This document shows positions 35,337 through 47,300 of a stretch of 64,000 nucleotides of DNA, piece after piece. The position numbers and the translations under genes are program-made. The stretch's first letter is position 1. Each line of letters begins with the position of its first letter. This DNA comes from Pelodera strongyloides (Eukaryota > Nematoda > Chromadorea > Rhabditida > Rhabditidae), in the NCBI GenBank assembly GCA_036852015.1, contig JAANDG010000503.1, forward strand, positions 44,396-108,395, in the 5' to 3' direction. A model generated the notes under the pieces. The model worked only from the letters and a program-made list of their open reading frames with translations, was not told the origin of the DNA and did not search any database.

Positions 35337-38300
35337 CTAGGCAGACAGGTAAAATTCTTCACCAACCATCAGAAGTGTCACGAAAGATAACACACTGTCG
35401 TCAGGCATCAAACTGTGTGGCGGCAATGACAACGGTGGTTGCATAGCAGGCTGCAACTGCATTGGTTGCAAAGGATGACCAGGGCAATTTGGGTGCTGGC
35501 ATTGCGGCATGGGAGGAGCCCGTGGAGCAATCGGAGGGACACCAGGAGGCCTTGCATAGGGCATATGATGGGCAAATGGCTGAGCTGCAGCCGGAACAAA
35601 CCCTCGACTGACGCCCGGCGGCGCCATACGGCTTTGCGGTTGCACCGACGCTCTCACGGGTGTTCTAGTCATCGACGATCTGGCTGACGGTCCAACTGCT
35701 TGCTGCCCTGCGTACGGTCCCACTGCTTGCTGCCCTGCGTACGGTCCCACTGCTTGCTGCCCTGCGTACGGTCCCACTGCTTGCTGCCCTGCGTACGGTC
35801 CCATTGCTTGGTGCCCTGCGTGCCGTCCTACTGCTTGCTGTCCCGTTGGTCCTACTGATTGATCTGCTTGCGGTCCCAGTGCTTGCGGTCCGTTCATTCG
35901 CTGCATTAGCATGAGCAGGTTAAGGAGAGGCACTGAATTCGGGTTATTCTGTGCCATTGAATGAGGCACTGCTGGCGAAGCAAACACCGGAAAGATCTGT
36001 TGGGTGCCAAGAGGCGGAGCTGGCTGTGAAGGTCGTGTCATAGGCGGGGCCAGCTGAGGCTGCTGACTGTTCGAACGTTGGGCGTTCATGAGCTGAATAA
36101 ACTGCTCAGAAGGGGTCTGCATTGCCGGTGCCGCATTCCCACTTTGACCAGATGTCAGAGATCGGGTACTGTTCTGAGGAATATTAGTTGGTTGAGCAGC
36201 AGGAACACTTCCCGTGTTCAGGGACAAAGGCCTGATCGGCACTGTGTTAATGTTAGGCGGCGGGATAATGGGCACCGCCGGGCCTCCGAATCCAGTGATG
36301 GACGAAGGTGACGTATTGAGGTCTGGAGCAGATGGGGTTTGAGAGGGTCTCGACGAAACGGTAGGTGGTATGCCGGCATTCGTGACGACCTTCGGATTCT
36401 TTACAATGACGATGGGTCTCGGCTCCACCACAACTGGTGCTCTCTCAAGAGCTCCTTCGAACATGTCAACCAAATGATACGCACGCAGTGCCGACTCATT
36501 GGGGCTGTTGCTGGGCTCCTGAAAAAAAAAATATTCTTATAACTCTTAATACGCTAAGTGGAGTGTTGTGCCGATGATAAAGTACAGAACAGGCATTAAT
36601 TTTCGTTAATTTCCATTCATAAAGAATACTTCGCGTACAAAACGTCAAGCAATGTTTGATGCATACCTGTTTGACAACTCGCTGGACGTTTCCAGCCACA
36701 GGAGCAGGCGTAGCGGACAAAGGAGCCGCACTGGGGCTGCCGACGGGCTCCTAGAAAAGGTTTTTTAAAATTCTCAAAAAACCACAACAAAAATAAAACA
36801 CCAGTATTTGACCAGGTTTCAGAAAATTACGTTCTCCCTGATTGCAATCAGTGGTTAGGGAATTGACGTTAAAAGCGAATCGTCATTTTTAAACTCTTCT
36901 ACATACAAAACGTTTTTATTTCTAAACTATTTACCTGTTTGACAACACGCCGGGCGCTTTCAGGTACTGGAATGTTTGGCGAAAACAAAGGGGCCGATTC
37001 AGGGACGTAGACAGGCTCCTAGAAGTAGGCATTAATAAATTTCTCAAATATCAACGATCAGGTCTATGAGTTCAGTGGCCATTTTCTTGAAAACACATGC
37101 TAATTGATACATGTATAGAAAAATGCGATTGATTACTGAAACCGACATTCAAACTTTCATTTGATAAGCAATAAATCGCATGCGGATAAAACACAACGCT
37201 CTTGTATACTACTTACCTGTTTGACTACTCGCTGAACACTTTCAGTCACAGGCAAACTCGCAGCATTGGAACTGATTAAGCGGTCCTAGAAACATGTTTT
37301 GATAATTGTCTAAAAATCGAAATGGACGTTCTAGGGAAATACTATTAAAATGTAGGCTCTTTCCAGATAAAGAGGGAGTTTGTTTTGTATTTCGTCTTTA
37401 CCTGTTTGACAATTCTCTGAACGCTTTCCGGTCGAGAACTCGTTGAATGGTTTGGAACATTTGAAGTAGACAAAGTCGCCGAAACGGAACTGTGGATATT
37501 CTCCTAGAAGCACGTCAAGATAATTTCTCGAAAATCTTAATACACCGGGAACATTGATTGAAGTACCCATTTCTGAAGAGCACTTATGAAATCTGAACGA
37601 TAGTCTAATTTTCACCTGTAAAGCAATCACTAAGGGATAACATGTAACGTTTTATTATTTGTGTATAATGTTCACCTGATTGACGACACGTTGAACGATA
37701 GCAGTCTGTGGGACTTCCGGAACACAGAGTGGAGCAGCATAAGAGGATCGATGCAATTTATCTGTGCGACACTCCATACGCTCCATTGTGGGCGAAGTTG
37801 CAGATCGCTCAGTGGTCATCGGCTCCTCACATGGACTTGGATTCTCCGATTTCCCACCCAAGATGGAATCAATGGAATGCGGAGTGAACGACGACGGGGA
37901 CCTCAATTCGCTCATGGATCCTGACAGGTTGGCATTCAGATGTAGTGGTGTCAGCAGGGAGCCTCTCGGTACTTCCACATCGTCGACAGCTACAGTATCA
38001 TCGTGTCCATCAGCATTCTGCTCTTCATCAGGAATGTTCGCCATCTGAAGGAAATTGTGTAACCCATTTATCTCTCTATTTTTAAAGAATAGAGTTAGTT
38101 ATAGAGCACCGCTAAATTACCAGTGCTTATGGTTAGGTAGTGATATTCGAAATTGAAAAAAACAACAGCTTAGCAACAATTATTTCCCACAAATATGCTT
38201 TCATTCGCCGCTACTACTACGCACTCGCTCAGGTCCTTTGCAAACTGATTTTTGATCCAATTTATAAAATGTCAACCCTGCGAATAGTTCTAGTGATCGA

Positions 38301-41300
38301 AAAAAAACTAATGCCTTCAAAACGGCTTAATAAAGGGAAATAATTAAAATTTTAGACAACTCACTCTGATTATATTGGATATGACGGAGTGAGGCACAGG
38401 TGACGGTGATGAGTCTGGAGAAAAGGTGATCGTGAAGTCGTTTTCTGGAAGCACGGAGCTCTGCGGAGTCGCGGCAAGAACTGGAGCAAGGACTGGAGCA
38501 AGAACTGGAGCATTGGAAGCTGAAGTGTTCTTTTCCACTATAGGGACTTTCTCTCCTGCCTTCGTCTCGTAGAGGAACATAACCGAACTGGAAGCAGAAT
38601 CCGACACAGCATCGACATCATCATCCACAAGGCTCTCCCTCGGCCTACAGAATGCCTCGCCATTGAGAAAGTGAAATACTCCTGCGCCGTATTCTGTTCC
38701 CTGGAGTACAGATACTTCTGTCTCGTTCTGTCCCCTGTTCTTCTTTTGTGGAGTCGCATACGGCAGACTTAACTGAAATTTCCCTTATTATCCACTGAAA
38801 ACAAGGTAAGTGCGGAATGTAGTTTAATACACCACCTATTTAAAGGGATCAGCTCACCTTAAATTGTGTCTGTTTTTTTTTGTTTCTTTATTTTCTATAA
38901 GGGATAATAAAAATTTGGAATACAAAAAGTAGTGTTCAATTTCAATACTCACGTATATATTGGGTGATAAAGTGGTGGATTGATCGGGCCGAAATGCAAA
39001 AAGGGTAATTGTCTCTATACAAAAGGCAGGACAATTGCCCTTTTTGCATTTCTGCCCGATCAATCCACCACTTTATCACCCAATATCTTCGTGAGTATTG
39101 AAATTGAACACTACTTTTTCTATTCCAAATTTTTACTATCCCTTATAGAAAATAAAGAAACAAAAAAAACAGACACAATTTAAGGTGAGCTGATCCCTTT
39201 AAGCGCACGATGGTTCAGAAAGATAACCATAGCTATACTACAAAAAGGAACGAATGCTAAGAACACCAAAAGTATAAAAAATATGATGTGAATTGCTTAC
39301 GTGAACATTATCACTATGTTGCCGCGTGTTTCGCGACGCGGCCGGCCGCTGCTTCGACTAAAATAAATATCTTTACAATGTCTAATGACAGCATGGACAG
39401 TTTCAAAGTAAACGTGTCCTTCTTCACTAAACTTCTTGACTTATTTTTACCTCTGACTTTGTATTTGTGAATGTTTATATGCGGGAACATGACACTCCAT
39501 TAAAAAATGCTCAAGATTTTTCCGTTATAAAGGTAGGCGATAAAGGGTTGGGATCATGGGAAAAAAACTTCATTTTCTTATGCTGAATGACAGATTTCAG
39601 AAAAAAATATTGTGAAAATGTGTAAATTCTCGCAGAGCTATGTCTGCGAACTGTTCCACCAGCTACCATAGGTTCGGCAGGTCAGGAGCAAAAAAAAGAG
39701 GCTTTGCTGTAACTTTTCTGAAACCCTTGGACTTCCGGCATAAGAAAAATAAGGAACACTTTTTCTCATGACAATAACATGTGAAAAGGGGAAGGAGTGT
39801 TTCAGGGCGTGATGATAACAAGACGACAGCTTTAAGCACATTAGCATACAATTCGTTAGAAACATACCGACGACCTATAGGTCGGGTCCTTCTTCCGCGA
39901 GCTCCGTTCCTCCTCCGAATCATCCACTGAGCCATATCGGGGGCGTCTGGCCGCACGACGACGCCCAACAGTACCACTTGTAGAAGCATAATTGCCTGAC
40001 TAAAATACACAATTACAAGGGCCAAGTTTGCATCACTTGGATAGAAACTTTATTTAGCGATCCACTCAAATCGTGTACAACGTCAGCCGCTGCATAATCA
40101 CAATATTCTAATCACAAACATTTGTCCTGGTTTGCACTGGATTTTTGCGTATGCAGAAAGATTTCGTATAATTTCAATCTATGAGGACCACCATGAGAGA
40201 GCTGCATACTGATTTCAACTGGTCGGGTTTAATGTGCATGTCTGAAGGCAGTTTGAGTGAACCCACCATCATGTTGCGTGACGATGAAGGCATTCCACTT
40301 GATAATCCAGTTTCATGATTGTTTGCGGATTCCTCGTCCGAAACAACTTCCTAAAGCAAAATGAGTCGTTCGTGAACAATAGCATTACCGTAAAAAGGCG
40401 CGCCAATTAACCCCTGATAACCCAGCAGATAAGAAAAGGCGACAGTTTTTTCTTTGAATCTGAAGCTCCTTCCCGATTTATTTAAATTCAGTCTCGGTAC
40501 AAACAGCCATTCGGTTTCGCTTCAAGCCATTCAGTCGACAATATCTCTTTAAGGATGTAAAAATGGTAATTAGATACTCCTTGAAGAAGGATTCCAGATC
40601 ACACAGGTCGATGGGAGATGAGATATATTTGTGTTGGTGCTCATTTTGAACCGCAAGCCCTCTTACGGGGTTTTCATGGCTTTGCTTTAAAAGGGAGGGC
40701 ACATAATATTGAAACAGACATGCACTTACCTCTTTAACGACAACTTGAGGTCTATGCGGTGTACCTCCGGTGCCTCCTCTACCACCTGCAAACATATTAT
40801 AGCCTAAACATAAGATGGTTAACGGCTCGAAAACAAGAAGAGTCTCTAAAATAATATCCCCAGACGTGATCACCGCGCACCACGGTTACGGATAAAAATC
40901 GAACACACCTCTGCTTCCGCGGGGTCTACCCCGGGAGGGTCCTTGAGTTGGTTGACGTTCCGGCGGAGTGCGATCTCCTTGGTTGTTCATTCTGGGCCTG
41001 CCTCTCTTCCTCGTTGGTTGGCACGATGGCATCTGCGATGGGCCAGGCTGATTCCAATCTGCGTTCAGGAGAGCCGGATCTGTGTTCTCAGTTGTTTCCG
41101 GTAAAGGTCCAACTGATCCACTTGTTTCTGCCTTTGTGTGCGTGTCTTCCTCGTTAAGAATCTTCCGAGGGCGTCCACGTTTTCGAGTCGCACCAAAGGC
41201 TTCTTAAATACTTTCAAATTAGTTCAATATAACAAAAATAAAAAGGTCTGGTTACAAAAATGGCCATTCCCAGTTCAAGTTGAATGCAACATGTCTTGCC

Positions 41301-44300
41301 TTGTTTATTCAGTTTAGATCATTGACATCATTTTTAAATCCTTATTTTAGATATTTAAACAATATCTCGGAAGAAAACACTGATCAGTAACTGTCATGCA
41401 AATTCGAATAATTTTCTGGGGTTGATTTCTATTATTCTCCCACTGTCGGAATTTCACCTAGCCATAAGATACAGTTTTTTCACTTTAACGACTAGCTTCT
41501 TAATAATTTGTTTTAATTGATAAGTTTAAACACCGAATAAGACCTACTTTTCAACAAATTTGACAATTGCAGTCCTACACCCCACCAACCAGGCTTCTTG
41601 AACTCAGGTTCTGTGTCCTCAGGTGTTTCACCAGCGTTACGCGAACGATTACCACTGAATATAATGATAATTAGTAAATATTCGTTTTCGTTCCTAAGAA
41701 GACAGTAAATATCATAATTATATATCCTAAAAAACTACTGTCCGTAAAGAAAAGGTCGGGGCCAATAAGAATCGTTGTTTTGCTCTTATTTTCATTTACT
41801 AGAAGCGCTGCCGCGACAAATGCTGCTATCCGCGGAGTGGAGCGTGTTTACTACGGTAAGAGAGCAAAAGGTGGAGTCTCCGCATAGATGTTCAGGTGAT
41901 TCGATACTATATGTAAGACCATGCTTGCCGGCTTGCCGCTGCTCTTTGTAAGACCATACTTGCCGCTGCACTTTGTAAGCCCATTTTTGCCGCGATACTT
42001 TTTCGCAATAATAAAAATATGAATAAAATAACGATTTTAGTGACCCCGACCTTCTGAGAAAGTATCCATGATTTTATGACAAAAAAAAAAGAACAAATCC
42101 GATTGACTAGTTACTTTACTTCACATTTAGCGTCTCTTTTTTAAAATCCTCAAAAAATTGTAGCTCGGCGTCAGTTCGAATTGTTTGAAGCAGTGAAACA
42201 GATTCAATTTAGTGCCATACAACTTATACCCGTATCCTATATTCGGTGTTATGCACAAATTGTCACAAAAAACTGCCATTGTTCAGGGATTCAAATTGAT
42301 ATTCTGGATGCAGCATCTATCAAAAGCATCTATTCAAATGCAAAAACAACACAAACAGCACAGGTTCCCTTTGCTTGGAATATAATTATTACTTCGTTAA
42401 CTGTTAAACTTACTCATTATGTTCCGTTAAAAAAAGAGCCAATCAAATAAAGAAAGAACTGGTCAAACGGAGTAACAAAACTAATTTTGCATATTTGCCA
42501 CTCCAAATTGAACTTTTTTTGCATATTACAACACAAACAGCACAGGTTCAACTTATACCCGTATCCTATATACGGGTATAAGCTGGTCAAACGGAATAAC
42601 AAAACTAATTTTGTATATTTGCCACTCCAAATTGGACTTTTTTGCATATTTGTTTATAATATAAAGGAGAAGAGTTTACTTTTTTGTTTGTGTGAACATA
42701 ACGAAATCTTTTCATAACGAAAATTTTCTATTGGCAAAGAGCATACAAAATCTTTGCCGCTGGCGAGATTCGAACCCACAGCAGCGCACAATCTCTCGAT
42801 TCATAGTCCAACGCTCTACCTGTTGAGCTATGCTAGCTTATATCAAGGGTAATCCTCTGCCCTATGCATCACCTTCAATGGCAAATTTGCATGGTAGTAT
42901 TAGTCGAGTGGAGATCTCAATTGATTATTATACGTTTCCAGAATCAGAGACGTGTGAATGTGTGGGAGGAGAAAAATACGAGATTTAACTTTTTACATTG
43001 TAGCAATTCTTTTTTAAATAGGGAAACAATCGGCCGAAGGCCGATTCCTCCAGTCGGAGAAGAGCCCGTAGGGCTCTTCGAACGGCTGGTTTGTTTATAA
43101 AACACATTGAACTGCTAAACGAAACGGATCAGACGGGAATATGTGTGAAAACGCGGTTTCGGCTAGAGTGTGATACAGGAAAATTTCGTGCGGAGATTTA
43201 AAGAGCCAGACCCATGTAAATAAGTTTCCTTAATTTATCTGCGATGAAACAGCGTGGCGGCGAAAGTGTCATTAAAAACTAAGTAAAAAAATTAGTTATT
43301 CATGAAATAAAATACTGTATCCAGAGTCCAAAAAGGCTTCTGAGATTGCAATGAAATTAGAACGAATTTAGATTCAGCCAGCATTGGCTCAAACGAAAAG
43401 GAGTTAAAGGATAACATAATATTAACGAAAAAGATCGGCAGTGTCCATGAAAGTTTTTGAATAGTAAATTGATAATAAGACGAGATTACCTCGGTAGCAA
43501 AAAAGTTCTACTAGTAGTATTCAATATTCTAATTGAAGTGTCCAGAAGGAATGAGCAGGAAAACGGTTGAAAAAGATTATAAGTTGAAGAACAGAAAAGA
43601 CCGGCTTTAAAAGAAGGAGGCACACAATGCTGCAACCAACCTAGAATTTTGAGAAGAATTTAATTTTGTAAGGGGAAAAACATTGAGATGCCCGATAAAG
43701 GCATTCAACATAAAATAACATATAATAAAACAATAATGCGAAAGGAGTACTGCGCCACCGATACTAGCAGAGGGTTATCAAAAGACCTTGGGTCACTTTA
43801 ACGTGAAGCGGATGTTTTGGGAAACACGAACGTTATGCTCAAGGACTTTATGTACATCCAACGAACAAATAACATGAACTACATAACACAGCACGATATA
43901 TGTAAAAACAACATAATATAATCAAATTTACTCACCTTCCGTTGCAAGTACAGTCTGAGATCCTGTGCATAAGCTCCGTGCTACGCACGGTTCTTCTTCT
44001 GCACAGAACGGGATCACACTCTCTGCAAAATAAGAATATAGCATACAATGATTATATGTAATGAAAATTATACTAGCTATAAATATTACTCCCATTCACG
44101 TACATAGTGAAAATGGATAAATGTAGACAATCGTTAAAAAAATGAAAACCTCCTTAGTTCCGATCATAAATAGTCTCTTAATAAGTTCTGATATGAGCTG
44201 TCAGCAAAAATAACAAATAAAATGTGACGGCTTGAGAAACTTCAGAATTAATTTGTTTGAGTAGCTTCAGTTTTCAACAATGATTAATATTCCCAATATT

Positions 44301-47300
44301 TTCAAAGAGTATGATTAATCGTGAAAATGATAATAATTCCAATGGGAAATTTTTACAGAAAGTCCAAAGTATGTCCCTCACAGACTCATCGGATGATATG
44401 CCGGAACCCTTACAAAGTGATCAATCAGTGCATAAAAGATTTGTAAAAAAGAGAATACGACTACAACTTCAGCTTTTTGAATAAGAACAACTGCGAATCT
44501 TTAAAATTTTAACTTTCACTTGCTGATTTCGTTGTTAGCTGCGTTCTTAAAACCAATTTTTCAAAGATAAAACCAGAACCAACGAGAAAATATGTTATTA
44601 GATCCCTTATTCAAAATGCAAACAACGGTCAGAATGGGGCAGTCTATAAAATATACCGTTCCATCGGAATAATTAGACGAAAAACAGAAAAATAGGCGCG
44701 AAAATATGGTTTTAGAGCATAAAAGGGAGAAAATGTGCCCATTATTCCGAGAAGCCAAGAAAAATTACACCAATTCTTGAATATTTCACTGTCTATACAA
44801 TCCTTTATAAAGCAATCGCATCTAAAAAATTAAGTCATTCTGAAATCTATGAATATTTTCAAGGACATTGCCAATTGGAAGGAAAGCATTTCAGAGTTAT
44901 GAGGTTAAATTTAATGAAAAACATAGCAGTCACAAATGGGGAAATACAGTGCAAAGTGTAGCCTGAACAAATTAGAATGATCGAAATAATGATTTGGAGA
45001 AAAGGTACACTGCACACGTTGCGCGTTGCGTGCCCGGGATACAAGAAAGCGTGGTCAAACAGGAAAGCCAATTTGTTGATTGACGCTGATTAATTCATTA
45101 CAAATTTATATGGGGCTAATGTCTACGGGAATATATGAAAGGAGAGGCGATAGGCTATTGAGGGTCTGCAAATAACGGGCCCTGGTGGCCTCATCTGGGC
45201 AAAGATAGTCAGGGCCATTACAACGTCCCACACGCCCCACGGATAGTATTTTTTGTCGACCACCTAGGAAGGGACGACATTTGATCTTTTCGCTAATAAG
45301 AATATTCTTCGAAAGATATAACGATGGTGAGGGTGTTAAAAAAAGATTGAAAAGAGAAGATATAGAAGATTGGTGATGTTATGAAAAGTGTGGAGTGGTA
45401 ACGGTGTGACATTTATGTACATTTCAAATCTATAATGACCGAAGTATCCTAGCAATTCAAAGTTCTCCCACTGATGGGAGAGCTGACCCAGCTAGCAAAC
45501 GACTGCTGGCAGAAAGAAGGGCGCACAGTGCCCGCTTTGGGGGCGGTGCCAAAATCGCCTCACTGTGATTGGCTCCGCCCACAAAATCTACAGTAATCTA
45601 CAGAAATAGAGTTTAGAAAGAAGTTCCCACATAGCCGATAAGATAAACGTTGCGCTGAACATTAGACGCGATACAGTGAACATAAAATGTTATCTACACT
45701 ATCGCTAAATCTTACCGGCCATTCCCATATGCAATGATTTAGTCGCAATAAAAGCATAAGGGGAAATAAGTGAAGAGAAAAACTGATATGCTGAAGCACA
45801 ACGTTTGATACAATTGTTGCTAATCGACTAACACATTTCACGCTATAATTGAAGTTGTCTACTCTTGATAAAAGTCCTTCTGTTGACGTAGAATCCTTAG
45901 TAAATGTTCATGTTCCACCAAACAACTATGAACACAGTGAAACTATAGACTAGGCAACAGTATTTTCTTTCTTTTTTTTGGGGAAGATTTAGAAGTTCCC
46001 AAGACAGTGCAAAACAACAGACACTGACAGAGACTAGTTCACATGGGGCAGAACGATTGCGCAAAACCATTGAATGACCGCTCTTAATGTGGGAAGATGT
46101 CCAAAACATAATAATGTTGTCCAAGGAAATACAGAACAAATACCCGTTATTTTGTTTATCGATTGATTGAGAATAAATAAAATCAACACAGTGAGACTGC
46201 TACTGGTTAAATTCTAACAGTTTGCATGAAACGAATACAGTCAGGTTATCTAATAAGAACGTTACCTTAATTATCATTGTTTTTCCTGAGAATAATCAAG
46301 CGATAAAATGAAATATACAAACGATCTTCTGGGCAACGTTGACACAGAATTTAATCTCAGCCAGAGTTCACAACTACTTTCGGGAACACGTGCGCGAACA
46401 GATGTTTCGAAATCTTCACAGTTCATGAAAAAAAAAACTGTACAGTTCCAGAAAAACACAGCTGCGCGAATTCTGTATGTGTCGCGTTTGCAGAAAAAAA
46501 AACCAATTCACGATGCCTGGAAAAACAGGGATAAGAAAATAAAAACTCTGGCATCTTAGAAAATCGTAAGGGAACCGTGTTAACGTGTTAAAAATTGAGG
46601 AATGAGCGATAATTTTTAACGACGAATCCTTAACAACAAATGTTGGATTAGCGTCAATAAACGCTATGATGTGACCACTTTCTGTCAGTGCCTGGTTTTC
46701 CGAGTACAGTAATCATTTTTGAAAAAAGTCCTGTCCTTTTTTTCGACAAAACTCCTTGCGTTTTTTGACAAACAAAAATCCCCCGTAATTTTCCCACGGG
46801 TGTGCGATCGGGGGATATCGTCTTATTTCAGGTCAAAACAAAGAACACCTCTTTTAGATTGCCTGCTTGCAGGGAGTTATGAATTACACTGTCCGTTTGA
46901 AGTGAACAGTTATCAGTAGCAAACTAAGCGACAATTATCGGGAACTGTTAAAAACTTGTTACATGGTCAAGAACACGAAAAGCTATCTCGTACAAGTTTG
47001 CCATTATGCGTTTAGATGATGGACGCACGTGAGCGATAGAATGTCATTAAGATTCAACGGAGAGTTTGTCATGATACACATTGATCGATTGTATATGCAA
47101 ATCATAGGTCGAGAATGGACAAAAGCATTGTCCATAACAAAGAAGACAAAGACAGGGAAGAAGTACACGTGCCGCATTTGAGTTTATTCCAGAAGATCCC
47201 AAATTACAGTTAAGTAAACTCTAGCGGACATCAACTTCAGCCTTACTTCCGTAACCTCAAACTGTCAAAATATGTACATATGTCCAAATTTGCTTTCGTT

